Counted from the stretch's first letter, positions 1 to 8,775 are shown. The stretch: DNA of 64,000 nucleotides from Halalkalibacillus halophilus DSM 18494 (GCF_000423105.1 NZ_KE383978.1:1-64000), one strand, 5' to 3'. Notes: a model not told the origin generated them from the letters alone. Translations and numbers: made by a program.

Positions 1-302
1 TGCGATTATCGATTGATGGTTTATCTGCTTTGGTTCAAGAGTATCTGCAGCTCGATCCCCTATCGTCAGATTTATTTTTGTTTTGTAACCATAGGCGAGA
101 CAAAGTGAAAATTCTTCACTGGGAACATAACGGTTTCTGGCTTTACTATCGTCGCCTGGAGAATGGGCGCTTTCAATGGCCGGAAGGACAAGATGGGGAA
201 ACAATGAAAATTGATATCCGTCAGCTTCGCTGGTTGTTGGAAGGGCTAACGCTTGAAGAAGGAAAAGTCCACCCCAAAATCGAAGCAAAAAAAGTCGTTT
301 AA
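1..302 (+). CDS. tnpB: IS66 accessory protein TnpB (5' end cut by window)
   Basis: This is the C-terminal part of the IS66 Orf2 (TnpB) protein, an accessory protein needed for IS66 transposition. The open frame runs in from base 3 and reads RLSIDGLSALVQEYLQLDP, then KILHWEHNGFWLYYRRLE and GRFQWP, all hallmark strings of the family. A TTG at position 30 can be read as a start, but the homologous sequence continues upstream of it, so the true start is outside the window. About 100 residues remain of a family that is usually near 115-120. tnpC follows after 38 bases. Confidence 0.9.
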   Translation, partial: RLSIDGLSALVQEYLQLDPLSSDLFLFCNHRRDKVKILHWEHNGFWLYYRRLENGRFQWPEGQDGETMKIDIRQLRWLLEGLTLEEGKVHPKIEAKKVV

Positions 303-340
303 ACGCCCATTTATTAACGGATTTATAGTATAATAAAGGT

Positions 341-1906
341 ATGAAAACGAATCCGAAATCACACCAACAAACAGAAGATGTATCCGCACACGTTAAGCGA
401 CTTGAAGAAGAAAACGCTCAGCAGAAAGCTACCATCAAATGGTATGAAGAACAGTTTCGCTTGCTGCAAAAACAACGTTTTGCCCCTTCAAGCGAAAAGA
501 CGGCGGATAACCAAATGGAGCTACCACTTTTTAATGAGGCGGAAGTGACTGAAGCACCGGAAGTTGAGGAACCAACCGAAGAAGAGATTACGTACACGCG
601 AAAAAAGCGTCAACGTACCAGCTCGGACGCGGTCGATCAACTTCCGGTTGAAGTCGTAACTTATGAGTTACCAGAAACAGACCAGTTCTGTGAATGTTGT
701 GATGGGCCGGTTCATGAAATGACTACGGAAACACGTCGGGAAATTGAAATCGTTCCAGCATCTGCTTACATAAAAGAATACCGGCAAGCTGTCTATGCAT
801 GTCGTCAGTGTGAAAGCCATCATACGCACACACCTATTGTCAAAGCTCCTATGCCTGAACCTGTGTTATTCAAAAGTATGGCTTCGCCATCGGCGATTGC
901 GCATATCATGACTCAAAAATACGTAGAAGGGTTACCCCTATACCGTCAGGAAAAGCAGTTAGCTCGTTTAGACCTTACCCTATCTCGCCAGACGATGGCG
1001 AACTGGATGGTTAAGGCGTCTGAGCAGTGGCTCGAACCTTTTTATGAAAGCATGAAGGCTTTCTTACTGACCCAGCCCACCATGCACGTGGATGAAACCA
1101 CCGTCCAGGTTTTACAAGAGAAGGACCGGGCGGCCTCCAATCAATCCTATATGTGGCTATATCGTTCGGGCCGATATGAGGCCCCATGTATTCTGTTTGA
1201 TTACCGAACCACCCGCGCTTCGAAAAACCCGAAATGGTTCTTGGACGGGTATGAAGGTACCTTACATGTAGACGGGTACAAAGGTTATGATGGACTTCCT
1301 CATGTCCAGCTTTCCGGCTGTTGGGCCCATGCTCGCCGGAAGTTCGATGAGGCCACCAAAGCAGGAAGCTATGGGAAAACCGATACACCGACGCTCTCCG
1401 AACAAGGGCTGGCCTATATCAATCAATTATATAAGCTTGAACAATCATATAAAGAAGCATCTCCTGAGGAGATGCTTAACCATCGGCAAGAACATAGTGT
1501 TCCAGTTGTCGATGCTTTTTACGCATGGGCAAAGAGTAGCGTGAAGACGGCTTCGCCTAAAAGCTTATTAGGGAAGGCACTTAGATACGCGATCTCCCAA
1601 GAAGAAAAATTACGTCGTCCATTTCAGGATGGTCGACTAGACATTGATAACAATCGAGCCGAACGCAGCATTAAACCTTTCGTCATCGGCCGAAAAAATT
1701 GGTTATTCTCCCAGACATCCAAAGGGGCTCGGGCGAGCGCCGTGATTTATAGTGTAATGGAAACCGCAAAGGAGAACCAGCTTAAACCTTTTGACTATTT
1801 AAAGTATTTATTTGAAACATTACCGAACCTTCATGAGGTCACGATAGAATCGCTAGAACCTCACTTACCTTGGTCGGAATCCCTTCCATCACATATAAAA
1901 TTATAA
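341..1906 (+). CDS. tnpC: IS66-family transposase TnpC
   Basis: This is the DDE transposase of the IS66 element, 521 residues, full length for the family. Residues 15-47 are a heptad-like coiled coil. A Cys cluster (117, 119, 120, then 154 and 157) forms the IS66 zinc-binding region. The catalytic region shows Asp251 (HVDETTVQVL), Asp311 (HVDGYKGYDGL), the CWAHARRKFDE string and Glu441 in DNNRAERSIKPF. The frame is intact, so the enzyme may be active if the left end of the element is also intact. A long open frame on the opposite strand at 1011-1388 is a coding shadow. Confidence 0.95.
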   Translation: MKTNPKSHQQTEDVSAHVKRLEEENAQQKATIKWYEEQFRLLQKQRFAPSSEKTADNQMELPLFNEAEVTEAPEVEEPTEEEITYTRKKRQRTSSDAVDQLPVEVVTYELPETDQFCECCDGPVHEMTTETRREIEIVPASAYIKEYRQAVYACRQCESHHTHTPIVKAPMPEPVLFKSMASPSAIAHIMTQKYVEGLPLYRQEKQLARLDLTLSRQTMANWMVKASEQWLEPFYESMKAFLLTQPTMHVDETTVQVLQEKDRAASNQSYMWLYRSGRYEAPCILFDYRTTRASKNPKWFLDGYEGTLHVDGYKGYDGLPHVQLSGCWAHARRKFDEATKAGSYGKTDTPTLSEQGLAYINQLYKLEQSYKEASPEEMLNHRQEHSVPVVDAFYAWAKSSVKTASPKSLLGKALRYAISQEEKLRRPFQDGRLDIDNNRAERSIKPFVIGRKNWLFSQTSKGARASAVIYSVMETAKENQLKPFDYLKYLFETLPNLHEVTIESLEPHLPWSESLPSHIKL

Positions 1907-1930
1907 ACTACGTATAGCTTACCTTACATG

Positions 1931-1956
1931 CCGCACCCGAGTCAGGGTGTGGTTTA
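1931..1956 (+). terminator. stem-loop after tnpC
   Basis: CCGCACCC pairs with GGGTGTGG around the loop GAGTCA (8 bp with one G-U), followed by TTTATTT. It lies inside the IS66 right end, between the tnpC stop and the terminal repeat. Confidence 0.55.
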
Positions 1957-1972
1957 TTTGACGCTTACACAT

Positions 1973-2090
1973 AATCAGCGGTCGATGTGGGATATCAGCG
2001 GTGAGGAAAATATATCAGCTGTCGTTACATGATATCAGCGGTTAAGAAAATATATCAACAATCACTACCATATATCAATCTTTAAAATAA
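1973..2090. repeat. CTGATATATT-type short repeat array, copy 1
   Basis: About six copies of a degenerate unit (ATATCAGCGGT, or AATATATCAGC), roughly 21 bases apart, lie between the IS66 right end and the 3' end of the SDR gene. The reverse complement matches the larger array at 21216-21475. No coding sense was seen. Confidence 0.7.
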
Positions 2091-2135
2091 AACCGCAACA
2101 ACTCGTAAGCTGTTACGGTTCATGCAATCTCTAAT

Positions 2136-3005
2136 TTAAGAAGACGTCCATTTTCCACCATTGATGTGGATTGCTTGGCCGGTCATATAGGATGACTCTT
2201 CGGAAGCTAGCATGACATATGGCCATGCGTGTTCGGATGGTTGTCCTGGTCGTCCGATTAAGCCGTCTTGGCCGAAGTTCTCGACTCCATCTTCATCAAA
2301 GGACGACGGGATCAGGGGAGTCCACACTGGTCCAGGTGCTACAGAGTTTGCGCGAATGCCTTTATCTGCTAGGCTTTGGGCAATGCTGCGAGTAAATGCG
2401 GTAACTGCTCCTTTGGTTGCGGAATAATCAATTAAGATGCCGTTTCCTTGATATGCGTTGATTGATGACGTGTTAATAATCGAATCACCAGACTTCATAT
2501 GTGGGACGGCAGCTTTCGTTAAATAAAATTGGGAGAAGAAGTTTGTTTGGAAAGTTTCCTCAAATTCTTCATTTGTAATTTCAGTAATATCTTCGCGAAT
2601 ATATTGAATCGCTGCATTATTGACGAGGATATTTAAGCCGCCAAAAGCTTCTACCGTTTTAGCAACGAGTGATTCACAGTGTTTTGCATCTTTAATATCA
2701 CCAGGAAGCAGAATACATTGTACGCCTTCTGCCTCAACTAATTGCTTTGTTTCTTCGGCATCACTATGTTCATCCCAATAAGAGATGGCGACATTTGCAC
2801 CTTCCTTTGCATAAACCATTGCAACAGCTCGTCCTATTCCGCTGTCTCCTCCAGTAATTAGTGCTGATTTTCCTTTTAATTTATCTGTTCCTTTATAATC
2901 CTTTGGTTGATGAGGAAGTGGGTTCATTTCTGATTCGATTCCGGGTTGTCGATTCTGCTTTTGTCTTGGGTTACTTCCTTTTTGCATGTCTTTTGGGTCT
3001 GTCAT
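2136..3005 (-). CDS. SDR oxidoreductase, general stress protein 39 (YdaD/YhxC) type
   Basis: This is a classical short-chain dehydrogenase/reductase of the YdaD/YhxC/YhdF group, an NAD(P)H-dependent enzyme whose substrate is unknown. The protein has the group's N-terminal extension (PGIESEMNPLPHQPKDYKG), the nucleotide-binding TGGDSGIG at about 52-58, NNAA at about 129-132, and the catalytic Ser plus YSATK (Tyr near 194, Lys near 198). Two ATGs occur at the 5' end. The ribosome site GGGAGGA abuts the first (3011) but is 6 bases from the second (3005), so 3005 is chosen, giving 289 residues. B. subtilis relatives belong to the sigma-B general stress regulon, but no clear sigma-B site is seen here. 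sspH lies just upstream on the same strand, with a terminator between them. Confidence 0.88.
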   Translation of the reverse strand: MTDPKDMQKGSNPRQKQNRQPGIESEMNPLPHQPKDYKGTDKLKGKSALITGGDSGIGRAVAMVYAKEGANVAISYWDEHSDAEETKQLVEAEGVQCILLPGDIKDAKHCESLVAKTVEAFGGLNILVNNAAIQYIREDITEITNEEFEETFQTNFFSQFYLTKAAVPHMKSGDSIINTSSINAYQGNGILIDYSATKGAVTAFTRSIAQSLADKGIRANSVAPGPVWTPLIPSSFDEDGVENFGQDGLIGRPGQPSEHAWPYVMLASEESSYMTGQAIHINGGKWTSS

Positions 3006-3026
3006 CTTCATTCCTCCCTTTAATGT

Positions 3027-3060
3027 AAAAAAAGAACCTCTAAACAGAGGCTCTTTTTTT
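3027..3060 (-). terminator. terminator of sspH
   Basis: On the minus strand AGAGCCTCT pairs with AGAGGTTCT around GTTT and is followed by a run of seven T. It starts immediately after the sspH stop and separates sspH from the SDR gene. Confidence 0.75.
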
Positions 3061-3241
3061 ACGTTTCTTCTGTTAGCTCTGTTACATCTACTTCAAACGT
3101 TTCTTCTGAATGTTTGATGTAGTGGACAAGTGCCTTTTGTGTTTCATCATTTACTTCGTTAATATACACGTATTCACCATTGTATAGTACATTTTTAATA
3201 TCTGGGTCTTCTGAAATGTGTTTTGCTCTCATTAAATCCAT
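3059..3241 (-). CDS. sspH: small acid-soluble spore protein, H type
   Basis: This 60-residue protein resembles SspH of B. subtilis, a minor SASP found in the dormant spore core. The family pattern is visible: an RAK near the N-terminus (MDLMRAKHI), SPD/DPD followed by V-x-YNG (EDPDIKNVLYNG), a short YI segment, VN-(E/D)-ET and an acidic C-terminus. GGAGGG lies 7 bases before the ATG. Forespore-specific (sigma-G) expression is expected from the family. The promoter was not identified. Its presence marks the organism as an endospore former. Confidence 0.85.
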   Translation of the reverse strand: MDLMRAKHISEDPDIKNVLYNGEYVYINEVNDETQKALVHYIKHSEETFEVDVTELTEET

Positions 3242-3422
3242 GATAAATCCCTCCGTTACTTTCTAATCCAAGTTTTACCTTGTGCTATATTGATAACCGA
3301 ATTGAATCATTATTAAACGTAGTCAGCGGTATTGAAATGTAATTGTAACGTATAAAGAAGGACAAGATCCCACTGTTCTCGAACAATGAAACACAAATAA
3401 ATCTTTTTAAAGGAGGAGTCGA

Positions 3423-4088
3423 ATGACTTCTATTGTGGATAAATTAAATATGCAAAAATATCCTAAACGTTTAATTTTACAGCTTCCCCAAGGGGTGGAT
3501 TATTTTCAAGGTATCGCGTATGATGAGCAAGTGTCTGAAAGGCAGTATGATTTAATTTTTGCTTTTATTATGGATGTTGAGGAATTTCAAGAAAATGTTC
3601 GTCAAGTCGTGGATCAAGCTCTGTTACGTGAACAAGGTTATTTATACATCGCTTATCCTAAAAAGAAAAACCCTACATTTGATACTTATATATCTAGAGA
3701 AGATATTTATAATGAAAAACATTATGATTCTAATCGATATATACATAAAAGTGACTTGAAGTTTTCGCGAATGGTTAGTTTAGATGAAACGTATACGGTG
3801 GTTGGGATGAAGCGACAAACGAAAAAGACCCCGACTACTTCAAAGCCGAGTCAAAAGATAGCTGACTATGAAAAATATGTACCGGAAATAAAGCGATCTT
3901 TTGCATCTAACGAAGAGAGTTTAGCCATATATAACTCATTACCGCCTGGTTACCAAAAAGAATGGGCACGTTTTGTATATAGTGCAAAACGCTCGGAAAC
4001 CCAGAAGAATCGTTTACAAAAGATGGAAGAAGTGCTCCAGGAAGGGTACAAATCTATGGATTTATATCGAAGAGACCGCCAAAAATAA
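3423..4088 (+). CDS. YdeI/OmpD-associated family protein
   Basis: A 221-residue soluble protein. The C-terminal 60 residues (SFASNEESLAIYNSLPPGYQ, then a KRSETQKNRLQKMEEVLQEG string) match the YdeI/OmdA domain found in many bacteria, in which a helical region with a T/S-(R/K)-x-R-x-x-K segment is conserved. The N-terminal half (residues 1-130) looks like the small domain often fused to it in bacilli. The biochemical function is unknown: the E. coli relative is linked to stress and antimicrobial peptide survival. A strong AAAGGAGGAG precedes the ATG. The gene is monocistronic. Confidence 0.75.
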   Translation: MTSIVDKLNMQKYPKRLILQLPQGVDYFQGIAYDEQVSERQYDLIFAFIMDVEEFQENVRQVVDQALLREQGYLYIAYPKKKNPTFDTYISREDIYNEKHYDSNRYIHKSDLKFSRMVSLDETYTVVGMKRQTKKTPTTSKPSQKIADYEKYVPEIKRSFASNEESLAIYNSLPPGYQKEWARFVYSAKRSETQKNRLQKMEEVLQEGYKSMDLYRRDRQK

Positions 4089-4270
4089 CACGTTTCATAC
4101 AGAAATGCGGTTTGTTTGGTGAAAAAATTAGTAAGAGGAGATAACAAAGTTGTAAATATTTTTTTGTATTCGGTACAAAATATATAGATTAAGTACATTC
4201 CAATCGACTAAATCCCTTAAAGTTTGTCAAGTTTCGACCATTATGTTAGGTTGAAGTCTGTGGGTGCTAG

Positions 4271-4297
4271 GTATTTAGATTTATTATATCCGGGTAA
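4271..4297 (+). promoter_or_regulatory. weak sigma-B-like promoter in the leader of the BCCT gene
   Basis: The 356-base gap before the BCCT gene (4089-4444) holds no convincing gene. It contains GTATTT, 15 bases, then GGGTAA, which resembles the sigma-B consensus GTTTAA-N13-15-GGGTAT. The -35 match is poor. Osmolyte transporters are often stress-induced, which makes this plausible but not proven. A small frame starting at TTG 4224 overlaps the transporter start and is not considered a gene. Confidence 0.3.
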
Positions 4298-4444
4298 ATA
4301 CGATTATATTATTCTAGATAGGGTAAATAATATACTACATCTTCATCTACGCAGTATGTTCTTGTTGGAGCAGGGGTTTTTGTCAATTTTGTCAGGAATC
4401 GGTGCTATAGCAAGAACAAAAAATCTAATAGAGGAGGAAACATT

Positions 4445-6124
4445 TTGGCTAGAGGTGCAAAAAGAGAAAAGCGTCAAAAAGGGTTAACGTCCTTTCGAGC
4501 GTCGTTAAAAACGCCAACATTAATCATTGCGTTGTCTATTGCAATCGTATTTGTTTTGTGTGGCGTATTTGTCCCTGATTTTGGAACATATATGGACGCA
4601 ACTTTTGATTGGGTAGTTACTTACTTAGGTTGGTCGTTCATACTGGGCGGAAGTTTATTCTTGATCGCCACGATTTACTTAATTGTCAGTCCTCTTGGTG
4701 AAATAAGATTAGGGGAAGATGACGAAAAACCAGCGTATTCATTAGGTGCATGGTTTGCGATGTTATTTAGTGCTGGTATGGGTATTGGACTATTGTTCTG
4801 GGGTGTATCAGAACCAATCAACCACTATGACTGGCCGGCTTCCGGTGAGGGTGGTACTCCAGAAGCAGTTCATAAAGCACTTCAATATTCATTTTTCCAC
4901 TGGGGACTTCACCCGTGGGCAATCTATGCAGTTGTAGCTGCATCACTTGCGTATTTCTCCTATCGTAAAGATCTACCGATGTTATTAAGTTCATCGTTAG
5001 AACCATTGATCGGCCGTGAAAATTTAAACGGCGGTTGGGGTAATACAGTGAATATCATTGGTGTTATTTCTACATTGTTTGGTATTTCTACATCACTTGG
5101 TTTAGGTGTTATGCAAATTGGTGGTGGATTTGAGCAATTATTAGGTATTCCTAATAACGAGTTCTTGTGGTTAATCATTATTGTAGTCGTAACAGGGTTA
5201 GCAATTCTTTCTACAACCACTGGAATTGATAAAGGGATTAAATGGTTAAGTCAAGGTAACTTAGGTGTTGCTGGTTTACTTATGCTATTTGTATTAATCC
5301 TTGGACCGACATTATTTATTTTAGATGCAATGACTCATTCTACAGGAGCTTATTTACAAAACATATTCCAAATGTCCTTTGGAATCGATGCTGCTGGTGA
5401 AAATACAGATGGCTGGTATGATGCTTGGACAATCTTCTACTGGGCATGGTGGATTTCATGGGCTCCATTTGTAGGTTCATTTATTGCTCGTGTATCTAGA
5501 GGACGTACAATTAGAAGCTTTGCTGTTGGTGTTATGTTAGTACCTACAGGAGCTAGTATTGTATGGTTCAGTGTATTCGGAGGTGCAGCACTTTATAATG
5601 AACACTTTACGGATACAAGTATTCTAGATGCGGTGTTAGAAGACGAGGCGCAAGGTTTCTTCGCGCTATTAAATGACTTCCCATTAGGAAGCTTGTTGAT
5701 TGTTATTGCGATGGTTTCCTTGACCGTATTCTTTATTACATCTTCTGACTCCGGTACGTATGTAATCGGTATGTTAACATCGAAGGGTAATGAAAACCCT
5801 CCTTATCAATTACGTATTACTTGGGGTATCATTGAAGGTGCTTTCGCAGCTGTATTACTTCTTGCAGGTGGACTCGCCGCCTTACAGACTGCAGCCGTCG
5901 TCGGAGGGTTCCCGTTCATGATCATCATGATCTTGATGGTATATTGTCTATTCTATGCGCTAAACAAAGAACTGAAAGATGGTTCACTACCTAAAGAACG
6001 TGCACGTATATACGCAGCACTCGAAGATTTAGGTAAAGAGCGTAAAATTGATGAAGATGTCATCCGCGACGATGAAGGTAATCCGAAATATGAAGAAGAT
6101 AAAGATCCAGAAGATCGAAAATAA
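4445..6124 (+). CDS. BCCT family betaine/choline/carnitine transporter
   Basis: This is a 559-residue, 12-TM secondary transporter of the betaine-choline-carnitine family (OpuD/BetP-like). It imports compatible solutes such as glycine betaine with Na+ or H+. The signature GMGIGLLFWGVSEP is at residues 111-124 and the tryptophan-rich segment (FYWAWWISWAPFVGSFIARV) is at about 328-347. The C-terminal tail (about 535-559) is very acidic (YEEDKDPEDRK), as expected for an osmotically regulated carrier. The start is TTG: GAGGAGG lies 7 bases upstream and no in-frame ATG fits. The gene is followed by a strong terminator. Substrate specificity cannot be read from the sequence. Confidence 0.92.
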   Translation: MARGAKREKRQKGLTSFRASLKTPTLIIALSIAIVFVLCGVFVPDFGTYMDATFDWVVTYLGWSFILGGSLFLIATIYLIVSPLGEIRLGEDDEKPAYSLGAWFAMLFSAGMGIGLLFWGVSEPINHYDWPASGEGGTPEAVHKALQYSFFHWGLHPWAIYAVVAASLAYFSYRKDLPMLLSSSLEPLIGRENLNGGWGNTVNIIGVISTLFGISTSLGLGVMQIGGGFEQLLGIPNNEFLWLIIIVVVTGLAILSTTTGIDKGIKWLSQGNLGVAGLLMLFVLILGPTLFILDAMTHSTGAYLQNIFQMSFGIDAAGENTDGWYDAWTIFYWAWWISWAPFVGSFIARVSRGRTIRSFAVGVMLVPTGASIVWFSVFGGAALYNEHFTDTSILDAVLEDEAQGFFALLNDFPLGSLLIVIAMVSLTVFFITSSDSGTYVIGMLTSKGNENPPYQLRITWGIIEGAFAAVLLLAGGLAALQTAAVVGGFPFMIIMILMVYCLFYALNKELKDGSLPKERARIYAALEDLGKERKIDEDVIRDDEGNPKYEEDKDPEDRK

Positions 6125-6136
6125 ATTAGATATAGA

Positions 6137-6170
6137 AAACCCGCTAGCTTTAGTAACTAGCGGGTTTTTC
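6137..6170 (+). terminator. terminator of the BCCT gene
   Basis: AAACCCGCTAG pairs with CTAGCGGGTTT, followed by TTTC. The stem is 11 bp and near-perfect. Confidence 0.9.
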
Positions 6171-6194
6171 TATGTGGAAAATAGAATGGAATCG

Positions 6195-6345
6195 GGCGGA
6201 TAGACCTCCTAATCAGGTACAAAAAGTTGTTTGCCGGCATACAGGCGGTCCAATCGGGTGTAAAAAATCATTTGCCGGCATAAGTCAGGCTTTGCCGGCA
6301 AACAATTCTAAATGCCGGCAAATAGCCCCTAGTCTTCACTGATCC
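6195..6345. repeat. GCCGGC-type intergenic repeat array, copy 1
   Basis: Four TTTGCCGGCAT or ATGCCGGCAAA cores occur among degenerate spacers with CAATCGGGTG or TAATCAGGT strings. The array fills the gap between two convergent genes. The same unit recurs at 29036, 38885 and 48340. Confidence 0.75.
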
Positions 6346-6357
6346 CGGTTTCTACAA

Positions 6358-7824
6358 TTAGTAAGTCGTAAATCGGAACCATTTTTGCAAGAGATACCCT
6401 GCATATCGTAAGGTGGAAAAGTTATCCTGGTGTTCTGCGTAATCTACAGTGAATTCCGCATCTTCGTTGTGCCACAAGCGGTTGAAATACGAATCAATCT
6501 CTTGAGTGAATTCACTATCGCTCGGAGCTGTTACACTGATATCATTTTCTAGATTATAGTTATCTAGGTTACGAGTTGTAAAGTTAGAAGAACCCGCAAT
6601 GACGTTACTGACTTCTCCGCGATTTATATAAATCATTTTAGAGTGGTATTGTTCCTCGTTTGTGTTGTACCAACGGATATTCAAATGATCATCACTACGT
6701 TGCATGAGTTCGCCAGCAACAGGCAAATTAGGTAGTCCGACTTTTTCTTGGCCGAACGCGTTTTGATTCGGATCTAAAACGAGATTAATGGTTACTTCTC
6801 GTGATGCTGCCCGTTCTAATGCTTCAATGACATCGCGGTCGGATAAATAAAACATTCCCATCCATACTTCATCACCGGATTCAGCCTCTGCCAAAGCTTG
6901 TAGAATCGCATATTGAATTTGTTTTTCAGTTACGATTTGTGCTTGCATGGTAGGGTCTTCTTCTGTTTCTGTATCGATCCATTTCTCGAGCTCTTCATCT
7001 GTAGGAAAAGCATTTAAATCTCCACCGGAAAATGCAGCTACCGCTTTTTCAGACTCCACCAAGTCCTTAATAATCGAACCTTCTACTTGAACACCAATGT
7101 TTGAGTGAAATCCACTTGCATCATGTGGATTGGCGGAAAGTATGAGTCCGTGATTTTCTGTTATGATCGCTTTTCGATGATTGGCTTTCACGTTCGCTAA
7201 TTTTAAATATGAACGAGCAGTCACATCAGGTGAAGAGGGTCCAAAGGCATTCGGTAACCAGCCTTCTCCAGACTGGCCGAACCACTGGATACCCATTCTC
7301 CAAATCGTGGAATAAAGAAGATTAGGGTCCCGCAACTCTGTTAAATCTGTATAAACAACTTCCACACCTAATTCTTCTAAGTAATCAATATGCTTTGCCT
7401 CATGCGATCCATAGGTTGTGTTAATTTCATCTGTAATTAAGACAACTTTCAAATCCGGATTAGCTTCCACTTGTTCTTTAATCTTTTGTGAAAAAGTAGA
7501 GCTTAGTTTTGGATAATCTCTATCTTCATCTGCCGATTCATTAATCATGAACATATCTATGACGAGAAACTCTTCTGCTTCCTCGATTGTTTCAAATACG
7601 GTGTCCCAAATTTCATGTTCGTATTGTTCTTCCCCACCCGATTGGTAAGTTAAGTCATACAAAAAATCAATTTGTCCTTCTGTTAATTCATGTGTGTCAC
7701 CTGCATAGGAAATTCCTTCAGGTAGCGGCTTGAACTGATGGTAAAAAAGGGTGACTAGGAAAATAGTGATCACTACGATTAAAATCCACCAGCGTTTTTT
7801 ACGGTACCATTTATGTTTCAACAA
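6358..7824 (-). CDS. membrane-anchored phospholipase D-family protein
   Basis: This 488-residue protein has one N-terminal TM segment (about 11-27, after a KHKWYRKKRWW basic patch) and a large extracytoplasmic part with two PLD/HKD half-sites. The first is HRK at 216-218, the second HSK at 394-396 with GSSNFTTRN behind it. Both half-sites keep His and Lys, but the usual Asp four residues after the Lys is Glu (223) in the first and Asn (401) in the second. Relatives include cardiolipin synthases and PLD-like phosphodiesterases. The substrate is unknown. The start is TTG, with a weak GGGAT ribosome site. The gene stands alone. Confidence 0.8.
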   Translation of the reverse strand: MLKHKWYRKKRWWILIVVITIFLVTLFYHQFKPLPEGISYAGDTHELTEGQIDFLYDLTYQSGGEEQYEHEIWDTVFETIEEAEEFLVIDMFMINESADEDRDYPKLSSTFSQKIKEQVEANPDLKVVLITDEINTTYGSHEAKHIDYLEELGVEVVYTDLTELRDPNLLYSTIWRMGIQWFGQSGEGWLPNAFGPSSPDVTARSYLKLANVKANHRKAIITENHGLILSANPHDASGFHSNIGVQVEGSIIKDLVESEKAVAAFSGGDLNAFPTDEELEKWIDTETEEDPTMQAQIVTEKQIQYAILQALAEAESGDEVWMGMFYLSDRDVIEALERAASREVTINLVLDPNQNAFGQEKVGLPNLPVAGELMQRSDDHLNIRWYNTNEEQYHSKMIYINRGEVSNVIAGSSNFTTRNLDNYNLENDISVTAPSDSEFTQEIDSYFNRLWHNEDAEFTVDYAEHQDNFSTLRYAGYLLQKWFRFTTY

Positions 7825-7972
7825 TCATCCCTACAATCTACTTTTCTTATTTCTATAGCATACCAGTAAATATTACAAAACAATATCAATTTGAAGAAAT
7901 AAGATTATTTGTGGTAGGAAGCGGGAAAAGGTATTTTCAAGGTGATGTTTAGGTAAAAGGAGGTTATGTCAA

Positions 7973-8386
7973 GTGAGTACAAATAGTAATAACCAATCTC
8001 CATTAAATTTTGTGGTTATTGGTAGCTTTATCGGAGCAGGAGTTGCTGTATTATCCAGCAATGATAAAGGGAAGAAAATATTAAAAACTGTAGCAACTTC
8101 TAAAGCGATGCATTTAGCAGGCCGAGAAGTGACAAATATATTGACAGATCAAGCAATGAACTCGATGAAGCGTTCAATGACAGATTATTTTCAAAAAGCA
8201 GGAGATAAACTTCCTTTTGAGATGCCAGATCAAGTAAAAGAGAAGGTTGAAGGAAAACTTTCAAGAGACTCTAATGAAGAACAAGACGAGCGATACGAAT
8301 CGCTAGAAGAAGAAAACAAAAATATAAATCAACGCCTAGATAAAATAGAAAACATGCTAGAACAGTTAGTCGATCAGAAAAGTTAA
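7973..8386 (+). CDS. small YtxH-like, GvpP-resembling protein
   Basis: A 137-residue protein: one hydrophobic glycine-rich segment (about 13-27, NFVVIGSFIGAGVAVL), a helical middle with basic residues, and an acidic coiled-coil C-terminus (about 95-135, EEENKNINQRLDKIENMLEQL). The pattern resembles YtxH-type and GvpP/GvpQ-like proteins of bacilli. That assignment is by composition only, and no other gas-vesicle gene is in the window. The GTG start is supported by AAAGGAGG 9 bases upstream: an ATG 7 bases earlier is in another frame. It is co-directional with the next gene, with a 15-base gap, so the two likely form an operon. Confidence 0.6.
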   Translation: MSTNSNNQSPLNFVVIGSFIGAGVAVLSSNDKGKKILKTVATSKAMHLAGREVTNILTDQAMNSMKRSMTDYFQKAGDKLPFEMPDQVKEKVEGKLSRDSNEEQDERYESLEEENKNINQRLDKIENMLEQLVDQKS

Positions 8387-8401
8387 AAGAGGTGAAGGTT
8401 A

Positions 8402-8707
8402 ATGAGTGAAGAAGAAAATAATAACCATAATCAAACAGCAAAAACAGTAACAAGAGCTGTTGCAGGTTCTGTACTAGGAGCTTCCATTGGGTATCTTATT
8501 TCTCGAGAAAACCGAGATAAAATTGTAGAGAAAGTTAAAAGTATTGATACAGATGGATTAGCAGAAAAAGGATCTAACTTCACTGCTTCCACGAAAGATT
8601 CACTTAAAAGTACTGCTACAAGAGTGAGAACTAGTACTGGAAAAGCCTTTGATTCCTTCAGAAATAATGATGAAGAGTCTCATTGTAAACCAATTGTAAT
8701 CAAGTAA
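8402..8707 (+). CDS. small YtxH-like, GvpQ-resembling protein
   Basis: A 101-residue protein with a short hydrophobic glycine/alanine segment (about 19-34, VAGSVLGASIGYLIS) followed by ENRDKI and a Ser/Thr/Lys-rich tail. This is the arrangement of YtxH-domain stress proteins and of GvpQ. Ribosome site AAAGAGGTGAAGG. It probably shares a transcript with the preceding gene, which has the same architecture. Function is not known. A membrane-associated stress role is an inference. Confidence 0.6.
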   Translation: MSEEENNNHNQTAKTVTRAVAGSVLGASIGYLISRENRDKIVEKVKSIDTDGLAEKGSNFTASTKDSLKSTATRVRTSTGKAFDSFRNNDEESHCKPIVIK

Positions 8708-8733
8708 TTAGAAAATAATTAATACATACGTAA

Positions 8734-8759
8734 CCCCAGAAGGTAATTACCTTCTGGGG
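8734..8759. terminator. perfect 26-base palindrome between convergent genes
   Basis: CCCCAGAAGGTAA and its exact reverse complement abut with no loop. There is no T run on either side, so termination would not be of the classic type, but the position between two convergent genes fits a shared transcript end. Confidence 0.6.
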
Positions 8760-8775
8760 AAATAGGATGTTCTAA

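Larger units (their letters stand above)
1..1968 (+). mobile_element. IS66-family insertion sequence, right part
   Basis: The window opens inside an IS66-type element. It holds the end of tnpB, a complete tnpC and the right end. The right terminus reads GACGCTTAC and ends at 1968, which on the other strand is the GTAAGCGTC start typical of IS66 terminal repeats. IS66 elements usually make 8-bp target duplications, so the next 8 bases (1969-1976, ACATAATC) are the expected copy. The left end lies outside the window, so this cannot be confirmed. The element sits directly against a short-repeat array that starts at about 1973. Confidence 0.85.

Noticed and set aside
1011..1388. 125-codon antisense frame in tnpC
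   Set aside because: It is a coding shadow of a conserved transposase region.
4224..4487. 87-codon frame from a TTG just before and into the BCCT gene
   Set aside because: No ribosome site at the TTG, no recognisable protein pattern, and it overlaps the well-supported transporter start in another frame.
7973..8707. Gas-vesicle cluster
   Set aside because: Only two small proteins vaguely like GvpP/GvpQ are present. No gvpA or other gvp genes were found, so a gas-vesicle call is not supported.
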